This document shows positions 10,190 to 20,210 of a stretch of 64,000 nt of DNA, in pieces. The position numbers and the translations under genes are program-made. The notes beneath the pieces are model-generated. The model did no database searches and was not told the DNA's origin. It saw only the letters and a list, made by a program, of their open reading frames with translations. The stretch covers positions 1-64,000 of the forward strand of contig CAMIMS010000002.1 in NCBI GenBank assembly GCA_946221025.1. The letters run 5' to 3'. Origin of the DNA: an uncultured Pseudoclavibacter sp. (GTDB lineage: Bacteria; Actinomycetota; Actinomycetes; Actinomycetales; Microbacteriaceae). The stretch's first letter is position 1. Every line of letters begins with the position of its first letter.

Positions 10190-11008
10190 TTAGGCAAGGC
10201 CCGGCCAGAGCGCCTGCGCGATCGGATAGCCGAGGAACGAGACCGCATCCAGCGTGAAATGCGCGACAACGAGCGGCCACACCGAGCCAGAGCGGCGGAA
10301 CCAGATCGCGAATACGAGCCCCATGGCGACATTCCCGAGCCCCATCGCGACCCCCTGATAGAGGTGGTACGAGCCGCGCAGGAGCGCGCTCGCGACGATG
10401 ATGCACCGGCCGCTCCATCCGAGGTCCGCCAGGCGCGTCATGAGGTATCCGACCACGACCACCTCTTCGATGAGCGCGGCGCGAACGGCCGACAGCAGCA
10501 GGATGACGACGGTCGAGGCACTCAGCGCATCCGCGTTCGTGGCGACCTGCGGGGTGAGACCCGCAAGGCGTGAGATGAGGTACAGGCCGATGCCCGGAAT
10601 ACCAATGAGCGCCGCGAACCCGAGACCCGCGAGCGTGCCTCGCGCCGGCTTCTCGGTGCTGAGCCCAATGCGGCGGCTCCCGCGAAGCCGAGACGTCGTG
10701 AGCAACCACAGCACGAGCAGCACCACGACGAGATCGGCGGCAATGCCGGTGCCGCGGTAGAGCAGGTCGAAGATCCATCTGCTCGAGGCGGATGCGTTCA
10801 GCGTCGTCGTCTGCTCGGCGATCGCGACGTCGCGGGTCAGCCGGTCAGCGAGCGAGACGAGCGCGTATACCGCCGACGGCAGCACTGAGAGTCCGATAAC
10901 GATCCAGATTTCGTGGCGCGTTCGCCGACGATCAATGAGCCCGGTGAGGGCGGTCGACCCGGCGGGGGAGTGCGGCGGGTACGCGGCAGGGAGCGGCGCG
11001 GCGCTCAC
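10190..11008 (-). CDS. CPBP family intramembrane metalloprotease
   Basis: A 272-residue polytopic membrane protein with about seven or eight hydrophobic helices. The CPBP/Abi motifs are present: the paired glutamates in LIEEVVVVGYL, the H of LLRGSYHLYQG, and HFTLD near the C-terminus (VVAHFTLDAVSFLGYP). These residues form the intramembrane zinc site in Rce1-like proteases. The usual Arg after the glutamates (EExxxR) is a Val here. The GTG start at 11008 is chosen because GTGA overlaps the stop of the upstream gene (ending at 11005), giving translational coupling; the frame is open further upstream but that part is antisense-like and Cys/Pro/Arg-rich. The substrate is unknown; some relatives modify peptides or confer self-immunity. 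Confidence 0.85.
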   Translation of the reverse strand: MSAAPLPAAYPPHSPAGSTALTGLIDRRRTRHEIWIVIGLSVLPSAVYALVSLADRLTRDVAIAEQTTTLNASASSRWIFDLLYRGTGIAADLVVVLLVLWLLTTSRLRGSRRIGLSTEKPARGTLAGLGFAALIGIPGIGLYLISRLAGLTPQVATNADALSASTVVILLLSAVRAALIEEVVVVGYLMTRLADLGWSGRCIIVASALLRGSYHLYQGVAMGLGNVAMGLVFAIWFRRSGSVWPLVVAHFTLDAVSFLGYPIAQALWPGLA

Positions 11009-11415
11009 GAATCGACCCGGCAGGTGGCAGAGCCGTGCGGCAGGCGGTGGCGGTTCGCGGCAATTACCGCATACGCGGCATCGGCTGCGAGCCGAACACC
11101 GGGCAGGCGCATGAGGTGGCCAGCAAACCGAAACCGAGGCTTTGGCTGACGGATGAGCATGCCCGAGAACGCGCGCGCACCGCTTGCGCGCTCGAGGCCC
11201 GCATCCGTGACCCGAACAAGCCACGCCGCGCGCTCGGCGTCATCGGCCGTCAATCCGAGGGGAGCGAGGTCGGCTCGCCGACCGTCAACGCTCGCCGGCA
11301 TTGCCGGAAGCGTGCGCGAGATCACGTCGAGCGACCACGTGCAGAATGCGCAGTCTCCGTCGTAAACGACGACGGCAGCCGGATGCTCGGCGGTGCGCTC
11401 ATCGGCTCGTGACAT
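11005..11415 (-). CDS. DCC family thiol-disulfide oxidoreductase-like protein
   Basis: A 136-residue protein with the family-defining motif YDGDCAFC (residues 18-25), which places a CxxC redox pair next to an Asp. The DCC (DUF393) family is thioredoxin-like and presumed to exchange thiols and disulfides, but partners are unknown. The ATG at 11415 is preferred over longer options because a TACACT box lies 6 nt upstream, and the upstream open frame has no coding character. The stop overlaps the start of the CPBP protease gene (GTGA), so the two are probably made together. Its promoter region faces the peptide-transporter operon. Confidence 0.85.
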   Translation of the reverse strand: MSRADERTAEHPAAVVVYDGDCAFCTWSLDVISRTLPAMPASVDGRRADLAPLGLTADDAERAAWLVRVTDAGLERASGARAFSGMLIRQPKPRFRFAGHLMRLPGVRLAADAAYAVIAANRHRLPHGSATCRVDS

Positions 11416-11421
11416 GCAGCG

Positions 11422-11427
11422 AGTGTA
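11422..11427 (-). promoter_or_regulatory. Leaderless -10 box (TACACT) of the DCC-CPBP operon
   Basis: On the minus strand TACACT ends 6 nt before the ATG at 11415. It determines the start and implies a leaderless transcript. Confidence 0.55.
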
Positions 11428-11602
11428 TGGCGTGAGGCATTCCCGAAACGCTCCTACATACGCACGGCTGCGACCGTCGTGACATTGGTCTTCATAGATG
11501 CCTAGGAATGTCGCGGTTTGCCGATTCGTAGGGTTTACTTGGACTTCGCTGAAAACCGAGTGGGAGCTCGATCCAAACAACTCCCCGTCCAAAGGAGGAC
11601 AC

Positions 11603-13456
11603 GTGAAACGACAGCGCCTTTTGGCGGTCGGCGCCATTGCGGCAACCAGCGCGCTCGCGCTGGCCGGCTGCTCTGGCCCCAACCGCGACCCGGAAATCGT
11701 TGCCGACTCGTCCATCACGGTCGCGTGGAACGATCCGCTGTACGCCTACAACAGCCGCACGATTGAGACCAACGCGTCGGCGAACACGAACATCATCTCG
11801 ATCGCGAACGACGGCTTCTACGGCTACGACCCGACCCCGGCCCGCGTCGCGAACGAGGGCTTCGGAAAGATGGAGAAGATCTCCGACAACCCGCTGACGG
11901 TCAAGTACACCGTCAACGAGGGCGTCACCTGGAGCGACGGCACGCAGGTTGACGCGGCCGACCTCCTCCTCGCCTGGGCCGCACGCACCACCCACCGCAG
12001 CGCCGGTGAGGTGCCGGAGGCTGAGTACGACGACGAGGGCAACGTCACCAACCAGGACGCCATCGACGCCGCGGCCGAGAAGGGCGTGTACTGGGGCAGC
12101 GGTGCCACCAAGGAGCGCGAGCTCGATCTCGTCTCGAAGGTTCCGGAGATCGGTGACGACGGCCGCTCGGCGACGTTCGTCTACGACAAGCCCTACGTCG
12201 ACTGGGAGTACTTCGGCGACGCGTCGGACATCAACCTCTCGGCTCACGGAACGGTTCAGCTCGCCTACCCGGAGATCACCGACGCCAAGGAAGCCAAGGA
12301 CAAGCTGATCAAGGCTATCCAGGACAACGACACCGCCTTCCTCGGCAAGGTCGCGACCCAGTGGCGCACCGGCTACAAATACACCTCGATGCCGTCGGAG
12401 CCGCAGAAGACGCTCTCGAACGGCCCGTACGTGATCACTGACTTCGTGCAGGACCAGTACGTGACCCTCACCGCTCGTGAGGACTACAACTGGGGCACGA
12501 AGCCGAAGTACGAGAAGATCACCGTTCGCTTCATCCCCGACCCCCAGGCGCAGGTTCAGGCCCTCCAGAACGGTGAGGTCCAGATCGTTGAGGCCCAGCC
12601 CACCCCCGACCTCCTGCAGCAGCTCGAGGCCGCTCAGGGCATCAAGTGGGAGAGCTCGCTTCAGGGCACCTACGAGCACGTTGACCTGCAGGTCACCAAC
12701 GGTGGCGTGTTCGACCCGGCCACCTACGGTGGCGACGAGGAGAAGGCTCGCAAGATCCGCGAGGCGTTCCTGCTGACCATTCCGCGCGAAGAGATCGTGC
12801 AGAAGCTCATCAAGCCGCTTCAGCCCGACGCTGAGGTTCGCCAGTCGCTCGTGTTCCTCCCGGGTGCCGACGGCTACGACAAGGCCGCCGAATCGACGGG
12901 CATCGCCAACTACGCGACGAACATCGAGAAGGCCAAGCAGCTGCTCGCCGAGGCGGGCGTTGAGAACCCGACGGTTCGCTTCGTCACCGCGCAGACCAAC
13001 CCCCGCCGTCAGTCGCAGCTGCAGCTGATCACCGCATCGGCGCAGCAGGCCGGATTCAAGGTCGTTGACACCAGCCAGACCGACTGGTCGACGTTCATCA
13101 CCACGCAGGCCTCGCAGTACGACGCGGCCCTGTTCGGATGGCAGTCCTCCTCGCTCGCCATTGGCGAGTCGGGTGCGAACTTCATCGACGGTGGAACGAA
13201 CAACTACTACGGCTGGAAGAACGACCGCATCGACGCGATCTTCAAGGAGATCGACACCACGACCGACCCCGCTAAGCAGCAGGAACTGCTGATCGAAGCG
13301 GAAACGCTCGTGATGCAGAACGCCTGGTCGGTGCCGATCTTCCAGCACCCCGGCGTGGTCGCGTGGAGCGATCAGGTCGAGGGCGTGAAGGCCGGCTTCC
13401 TCGCGCCGAACTACTTCTGGAACCGCACCGAGTGGAAGCCGGCGAACGCCGGCTAA
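11603..13456 (+). CDS. Peptide ABC transporter substrate-binding lipoprotein (SBP family 5)
   Basis: A 617-residue lipoprotein. The signal peptide MKRQRLLAVGAIAATSALAL ends in the lipobox LAGC with lipidated Cys23. The rest is a family 5 extracellular solute-binding protein (DppA/OppA type), with the family segment YTVNEGVTWSDGTQVDAADL and a C-terminal half ending in FWNRTEWKPANAG. It captures peptides outside the membrane for the two permeases downstream. GTG 11603 has an almost ideal Shine-Dalgarno sequence (AAAGGAGG, 11591-11598). Codon use is extremely biased to optimal GC-ending codons, which suggests high expression. A strong hairpin follows the gene, before the permease genes, and probably lowers their expression relative to the binding protein. 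Confidence 0.95.
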   Translation: MKRQRLLAVGAIAATSALALAGCSGPNRDPEIVADSSITVAWNDPLYAYNSRTIETNASANTNIISIANDGFYGYDPTPARVANEGFGKMEKISDNPLTVKYTVNEGVTWSDGTQVDAADLLLAWAARTTHRSAGEVPEAEYDDEGNVTNQDAIDAAAEKGVYWGSGATKERELDLVSKVPEIGDDGRSATFVYDKPYVDWEYFGDASDINLSAHGTVQLAYPEITDAKEAKDKLIKAIQDNDTAFLGKVATQWRTGYKYTSMPSEPQKTLSNGPYVITDFVQDQYVTLTAREDYNWGTKPKYEKITVRFIPDPQAQVQALQNGEVQIVEAQPTPDLLQQLEAAQGIKWESSLQGTYEHVDLQVTNGGVFDPATYGGDEEKARKIREAFLLTIPREEIVQKLIKPLQPDAEVRQSLVFLPGADGYDKAAESTGIANYATNIEKAKQLLAEAGVENPTVRFVTAQTNPRRQSQLQLITASAQQAGFKVVDTSQTDWSTFITTQASQYDAALFGWQSSSLAIGESGANFIDGGTNNYYGWKNDRIDAIFKEIDTTTDPAKQQELLIEAETLVMQNAWSVPIFQHPGVVAWSDQVEGVKAGFLAPNYFWNRTEWKPANAG

Positions 13457-13491
13457 CCACGGTCAGCCTCGGCTGAACCTCACGAAACGCG

Positions 13492-13531
13492 CGGGGCGCC
13501 CCGATCCCCGAAACCGGATTGGGGCGCCCCG
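13492..13531 (+). terminator. Intercistronic hairpin / attenuator between SBP and permease genes
   Basis: CGGGGCGCCCCGATCC (13492-13507) pairs with GGATTGGGGCGCCCCG (13516-13531), with one mismatch/wobble and an 8-nt loop. It lies 36 nt after the SBP stop and 62 nt before the permease start, a typical position for partial termination or mRNA stabilisation of the binding-protein segment. Confidence 0.75.
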
Positions 13532-13593
13532 TGCGCGGCTCGGCCGCTCGGCGGTATTCTGAGCCCTTCGAATTCGCAACGACAGGACTTCTC

Positions 13594-15171
13594 GTGCTGA
13601 GATTCATTCTCCGCAGGCTGCTGATGTCGGTGTTCATCCTGCTGGGTGCACTGTTCATCGTGTATAACCTCGCGGCAATCTCAAAGGACCCCCTGCAGGA
13701 CCTCATCGAGTCCACCGCTCCGAACAAGCAGGAGCTGATCAAGGCTCGTATCGAGCTGCTCGATCTCGACGTGCCGCCGCCGGCCCGATTCTTCATGTGG
13801 CTGAGCGGCATCCTCGGGTTCTTCATTCCCCGCTTCGACGACCCGAACGGACTGTTCGGCTTCCTCGGCACGAACATCGACTGGGGCGTGAACATCGAGA
13901 ACCAGGATGTGGGCATGGTGCTCTCGAGCGCCGTCAGCCAGACGCTGCAGTTGATCACCGGCGCCACCATCCTCGCGGTGATTCTCGGTGTCGCGATCGG
14001 TATCGCCACCGCGCTTCGCCAGTACTCCGGCTTTGACTACACCGTCACGTTCCTGTCGTTCGTGGCGTACTCGCTGCCGGTCTTCTTCGTCGCGGTGCTG
14101 CTGAAGCAGTACGTCGCGATCGGCTTCAACGACTTTTTGCAGAATCCCGAGATTCCGATACCGATGCTGCTGCTAATCGGCGTGATCACCGGCATCGTCT
14201 TCATGTCGGTCGGCGGTGGGTCCGTGAAGACCCGCCTCATCACCTTCGGGGCATTCGCGCTCGGAACCATCGTCGTGCTCGCGATCATGCTCGCGATGGA
14301 CTGGTTCCGGAACCCGGGCCTTGGCATTCCGCTCATCATCATCATCGGTCTCGCAGTGGCGGTGCTCACCGCAGCGCTGACCCTGGGCCTCACGAACCGC
14401 CGAAACCTCATCATTACCGGCTCGATCGCCGTGCTCGGGGGAGTGCTCTGGTACCCGCTGCAGTACGCGATGACCAACACCATCGGGGCATGGTTCCCGA
14501 TCGTGTTGATCGCCGCGTTCACCCTCATCGGCTGGCTTGCCGGGCGCTACGCGGGCGGCATTGAGTCGCGCACGATTTCGACCAACGGCGCGATCGTCGG
14601 CTTCATCGTCGGGGGCCTGCTCGTCATCGACCGCGTCATGCAGGCCTTCCCCGCCTACTACCAGCAGACCGGCGGTCGCCCGATCGCGACCGTGGGCGCC
14701 CAGAGCCCGCAGCTCGGGCAAAACGCATCCATCTGGCTGCAAATGATTGACGGCTTCACGCATCTGCTGCTTCCGACCCTCGCGATCATGATCATCTCGC
14801 TCGCGCAGTACTCCCGCTACACCCGCGCGAGCCTGCTCGAGGTGATGAACCAGGACTACATCCGCACCGCGCGCGCGAAGGGCCTGCCCGAACGCACCGT
14901 CGTGATGCGGCACGCGCTTCGAAACGCGCTCATCCCGGTGACGACGATCGTCGCGGCGGATGTGGGCGCGATCATCGGCGGTGCGATCGTGACCGAGAAG
15001 ATCTTCGCCTGGCGCGCGATGGGAACGCTGTTCCAATCCTCGCTCGAGCGCGTTGACCTGAACCCGCTCATGGCCTACATGCTCATCACGGCGCTGTTCG
15101 TTGTGCTCTTCAACCTCATCGCCGACATCCTCTACTCGTACCTGGATCCGCGAATCCGGCTCGGGAGCTAA
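13594..15171 (+). CDS. Peptide ABC transporter permease (DppB-like) with inserted membrane domain
   Basis: A 525-residue permease. The N-terminus (VLRFILRRLLMSVFILLGAL) and the C-terminal part with the EAA loop (RASLLEVMNQDYIRTARAKG) and PVTTIVAADVG are standard DppB features. Normal DppB proteins are about 310-340 residues; here an extra stretch of roughly 170 residues (about 185-355), carrying some five hydrophobic helices, sits between helix 3 and the segment before the EAA loop. GTG 13594 has ACAGGA upstream. The partner permease begins 4 nt after the stop. It forms the membrane channel with the next gene; ATP is supplied by the double ATPase at 17260. The extra domain has no recognised function. 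Confidence 0.93.
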   Translation: MLRFILRRLLMSVFILLGALFIVYNLAAISKDPLQDLIESTAPNKQELIKARIELLDLDVPPPARFFMWLSGILGFFIPRFDDPNGLFGFLGTNIDWGVNIENQDVGMVLSSAVSQTLQLITGATILAVILGVAIGIATALRQYSGFDYTVTFLSFVAYSLPVFFVAVLLKQYVAIGFNDFLQNPEIPIPMLLLIGVITGIVFMSVGGGSVKTRLITFGAFALGTIVVLAIMLAMDWFRNPGLGIPLIIIIGLAVAVLTAALTLGLTNRRNLIITGSIAVLGGVLWYPLQYAMTNTIGAWFPIVLIAAFTLIGWLAGRYAGGIESRTISTNGAIVGFIVGGLLVIDRVMQAFPAYYQQTGGRPIATVGAQSPQLGQNASIWLQMIDGFTHLLLPTLAIMIISLAQYSRYTRASLLEVMNQDYIRTARAKGLPERTVVMRHALRNALIPVTTIVAADVGAIIGGAIVTEKIFAWRAMGTLFQSSLERVDLNPLMAYMLITALFVVLFNLIADILYSYLDPRIRLGS

Positions 15172-15174
15172 CTC

Positions 15175-16428
15175 ATGACGAACGCGAATCTCACCGAACT
15201 CGCCGCGACTCCCGACGACGGCTCGAACTCAGAGCTCACCCTCGAGCAGAAAGAGGTTGAGGGGCTCAGCCAGGGCCAGATCGTTCGCCGCCGATTCTTC
15301 CGACACCGCGGCGCCATGGTCGCCCTCGCGGTGCTCACGCTCATCATCCTGCTCGTGTTCACCTCGGTCGGTGTGCTCATCCCGTACCCGATGATCGGCC
15401 CGAACGGTCTGACCTTCGGTGAACTGCGCATCCCCGGATGGTGGAAGCACGACTGGAACTCGCTCTCTCCGATCGAGAACAACGGTCGCCCGACGATGAC
15501 TGGCCCGTTCAACTGGGGCGAGCACCCGTTCGGTCAGGATGACATCGGCCGCGACATCTTCGCGCGCGTCATGCGCGGAACGCAGCAGTCGCTCACGGTC
15601 ATGTTCATCTACGGCCTGCTCTCGACCCTCATCGGCATCGTGATCGGCGGACTCGCCGGTTTCTACCGCGGTTGGGTCGACACCGTGCTCATGCGCATCA
15701 CCGACCTGTTCATGATCATTCCCGCGATCGTGTTCGCCTCGGTGCTCGGTCAGATCGCCGGTCAGAACGAGTTCTTCCGCGCCTATGGCGCCGTCTCGCT
15801 CGCTCTTCTGCTTGGCCTTGTTGGTTGGGCGAGCATGGCGCGACTCGTGCGCGGCGAGTTCCTGACGCTGCGCGAGCGGGAGTTCGTGGATGCGGCCAGG
15901 GTCGCCGGTGCCTCCAGCAGCCGGATCATCTTCCGCCACATCCTCCCGAATGCGCTCGGCGTCGTGATCGTCTCGGCGACCCTCCTCATGGCCGCCGCCA
16001 TCATTCTCGAGGCCGTACTCTCATTCCTCGGTTTCGGCATTTTGCCGCCGGATGTGTCGCTCGGTCAGATCGTGAACGAGTACCAGGCGTCGTTCGCCAC
16101 TCGCCCGTGGCTGTTCTGGTTCCCGGCCGTGTTCGTGGTCGCGATTGCGCTGTGCATCAACTTCATCGGTGACGGTCTGCGTGACGCCTTCGACCCGCGT
16201 CAGCGCCGTCGCCCGGGCGGCGGCTGGCTCTCGCGTCTTCGCGGCGGACGCGCCCCGGGTGCGGAGCCGGTGATTGCCTCGCGCGGTGATGACTCGGATG
16301 CCGCTTCGCACGCCGAAAGCCTCGACGGGGGAGCGCACGATGATGCGCTCGCGCACGCCGAGGGCGTGGATGAGGCCGGTCGTCACTCCATCGGTGACGA
16401 AGGTGACGTGACCAATGCCCGCGACTAG
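15175..16428 (+). CDS. Peptide ABC transporter permease (DppC-like)
   Basis: A 417-residue permease starting at ATG 15175, 4 nt after the previous stop. It has the OppC-type N-terminal tail and first helix (GAMVALAVLTLIILLVFTSV), the conserved HPFGQDDIGRDIFARVMRG segment, and the EAA loop motif (REFVDAARVAGASSSRII) contacting the ATPase. The C-terminal 65 residues beyond the last helix are charged (Asp, Glu, His and Arg rich) and look disordered; usual DppC proteins stop near residue 300-340. It heterodimerises with the DppB-like protein. A small hairpin at the stop codon separates it from the convergent PH-like gene. Confidence 0.94.
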   Translation: MTNANLTELAATPDDGSNSELTLEQKEVEGLSQGQIVRRRFFRHRGAMVALAVLTLIILLVFTSVGVLIPYPMIGPNGLTFGELRIPGWWKHDWNSLSPIENNGRPTMTGPFNWGEHPFGQDDIGRDIFARVMRGTQQSLTVMFIYGLLSTLIGIVIGGLAGFYRGWVDTVLMRITDLFMIIPAIVFASVLGQIAGQNEFFRAYGAVSLALLLGLVGWASMARLVRGEFLTLREREFVDAARVAGASSSRIIFRHILPNALGVVIVSATLLMAAAIILEAVLSFLGFGILPPDVSLGQIVNEYQASFATRPWLFWFPAVFVVAIALCINFIGDGLRDAFDPRQRRRPGGGWLSRLRGGRAPGAEPVIASRGDDSDAASHAESLDGGAHDDALAHAEGVDEAGRHSIGDEGDVTNARD

Positions 16429-16449
16429 GCAGCGTCCGCGGGCGCTGCC
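16428..16449. terminator. Short hairpin between convergent genes
   Basis: GGCAGCG (16428-16434) pairs with CGCTGCC (16443-16449), overlapping the last base of the permease stop and lying before the end of the opposing gene at 16463. It is modest in size, so this is a tentative bidirectional terminator. Confidence 0.45.
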
Positions 16450-16462
16450 CGCTCGAACGGCA

Positions 16463-17146
16463 CTACGCCGACGGGGCCTGCAGCGCCACGAATGCGATGA
16501 GCGACGCGACGCTCACGGTCACGCTAAGCGCGCTGATCGCGACGCTCGCCCAGTTCACGGTGTTCACGATGGGGCGTGGGGTGGCCGGCGCGGCATTTCC
16601 CTTGCGCGGGCGCATGCCCGGCAGGGGATCGAGAATGCCCGCCTCGCGCATGGCGATGACCGCGTCGCCGGTGAGGGTGCCCGGCAGGTAGCTGACCTTC
16701 ACCGAACCGTCGGGTTCACGCTGGACGCGCGGATCCTGAATGGCGTCGCGCTCCTCCTCGAGGGCGCGACGCAGCACGCCCGCATCGCGCGTGACGCGGA
16801 AGCGGTCGGCTACGGTGAACGCCGAGGAGATGAAGCTGCCCTCATCCGTGTGCACGACGAGCATGTGGGGCGCAGTCACGGCCGTGATGCGCTCACGTGG
16901 AATGACGACACGGTTGTAGGAGTTGTGCAGCTCGACCCCGTCGGGATCGATGACGACTTTGGGCGTCGCGAAGGCGCTGAAGCCGAGCCCGAGCAGCAGC
17001 GCCGGGATTGGCAGCGTGCTGATAAAGGCCTTCAGCGGGCCGTTCGCGACGAGCGACAGCGCGAGGCTCACGACCATCACCACCGCGACAACTCCGTACA
17101 GGATCACGGCGAACCGGGAACGGATGACGGTGCGATGTTCGCTCAT
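16463..17146 (-). CDS. Membrane protein with PH-like domain
   Basis: A 227-residue protein. Two N-terminal hydrophobic helices (FAVILYGVVAVVMVVSLALSL and ALLLGLGFSAFA) are followed by a beta-rich segment (PKVVIDPDGVELHNSYNRVV, then IPRERITAVTAPHMLVVHT) that looks like a bacterial PH (bPH-type) domain. A soluble region with YLPGTLTGDAVIAMREAGIL and a final C-terminal helix complete the protein. I assign the fold, not the function. The start could be ATG 17146 (MSEHRTVIR) or GTG 17170; neither has a strong ribosome binding site. It is inverted between the permease and ATPase genes of the peptide transporter, so it interrupts what would otherwise be one operon. Confidence 0.75.
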   Translation of the reverse strand: MSEHRTVIRSRFAVILYGVVAVVMVVSLALSLVANGPLKAFISTLPIPALLLGLGFSAFATPKVVIDPDGVELHNSYNRVVIPRERITAVTAPHMLVVHTDEGSFISSAFTVADRFRVTRDAGVLRRALEEERDAIQDPRVQREPDGSVKVSYLPGTLTGDAVIAMREAGILDPLPGMRPRKGNAAPATPRPIVNTVNWASVAISALSVTVSVASLIAFVALQAPSA

Positions 17147-17259
17147 GCGGTCATGATCCCAGACACTCACCCGGTCGCCGATTCACGAAGCGCGAGCAGG
17201 CGAAGCGCCGCGCCCCGCATCCGTGTCGGTGCGCGATTTGCCCCAGGGCAGGAGGAAGC

Positions 17260-19158
<1,899 letters not shown>

Positions 19159-19199
19159 TCGCGCGCGTCGGCCCCGTAACGAGTGACAGAAAGGTCGAC

Positions 19200-20132
19200 G
19201 TGCTCGGCGTTATTCAGGGATTCACGCTCATCGGTGTCGTGATCGGCGTCGGCGTGCTGTTGGCGTACACGAATTGGCTCGGTGACAGCGGCGAGCGCGT
19301 GCTGAATAAGCTCGCGTTTTGGGTTGCGACCCCGGCGCTCATGTTCTCGATTCTCTCGGGCGCGGATCTCGCGATTCTCGCGAGCCCCCTGTTCGTCGTG
19401 ACGGCCGTCGTCATGGTGTTCATGGGCATTCTGTACGCGATCGTCGGCGCGATTGCCGGATGGGGAGCGGGCCCGACCACGATTGGCGCGATGGCCTCGA
19501 GCTTCGTGAATTCCGCGAACCTCGGGATTCCGATTGCCGTGTACGTGCTCGGTGATGTGTCGCTCGTCGCGCCCATGATCCTCACACAGCAGCTGATCAT
19601 GTCGCCGGTGATTCTCGCGATCCTCGATATCTCGCGGCAGGATCCGACAAAACCCAAGCCCCGCGTGTGGCGCCTGGCCGCACGCCCCCTGCGAAACCCG
19701 GTCGTGATCGCGTCGCTGAGCGGGCTCGCGCTCTCGGCGCTCGGCATTGAGGTGCCGACCATCCTCATGGACCCGATCGAGCTCATCGGCGGGATGAGCA
19801 TTCCCGCGGTGCTGCTGGCGTTCGGCATGTCGCTGCGCGAAAGCACGATCCCGCTTCGCGGGGCCGATCGAGGTCAGGTCATGCTCGCCACAGTGCTGAA
19901 GACGGTGGTGCATCCGCTCGTGGCATGGGCGTTCGGCGTGTTCGTATTCGGGATGGAGGGCACGCCGCTTCTCGCGGTGGTCGTGACGGCGGCGTTGCCG
20001 GCCGCGCAAAACACGTTCAACTTCGCATCCGAATACGAAGTCGCGGTGAGCCTTGCCCGCGAGACCGTGCTCATCACGACGCTGCTGTCGGTACCGGCGC
20101 TGTTTCTCGTGACGGTGCTGCTCCTGCCGTAG
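19200..20132 (+). CDS. AEC family transporter (auxin efflux carrier-like permease)
   Basis: A 310-residue membrane protein with about ten hydrophobic helices, starting at GTG 19200 with AGAAAGG 6 nt upstream. It shows AEC family features: an N-terminal helix (GFTLIGVVIGVGVLLAYTNW), LNKLAFWVATPALMFSIL, the conserved FVNSANLGIPIAVYVLG in the first half, and VVTAALPAAQNTFNFASEY in the second half. AEC members in bacteria export or import organic anions such as malate or malonate; the substrate is not predictable here. It follows the double-ATPase gene by 41 nt and precedes typA by 78 nt on the same strand, so it may share transcription with the former. Confidence 0.9.
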   Translation: MLGVIQGFTLIGVVIGVGVLLAYTNWLGDSGERVLNKLAFWVATPALMFSILSGADLAILASPLFVVTAVVMVFMGILYAIVGAIAGWGAGPTTIGAMASSFVNSANLGIPIAVYVLGDVSLVAPMILTQQLIMSPVILAILDISRQDPTKPKPRVWRLAARPLRNPVVIASLSGLALSALGIEVPTILMDPIELIGGMSIPAVLLAFGMSLRESTIPLRGADRGQVMLATVLKTVVHPLVAWAFGVFVFGMEGTPLLAVVVTAALPAAQNTFNFASEYEVAVSLARETVLITTLLSVPALFLVTVLLLP

Positions 20133-20210
20133 CGGGGCCGGGTCGCAGTGGACGTACGATGGAGCGTTCACGCCGCGATCACTGCGGCCCCACTGCTCGG
20201 AAAGCTTCCC

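Noticed and set aside
11492..13348. Minus-strand 618-codon open frame opposite the peptide-binding lipoprotein
   Set aside because: Antisense shadow; Leu/Val/Arg/Gly-rich sequence without domain structure, while the plus strand has an ideal Shine-Dalgarno sequence and a lipobox.
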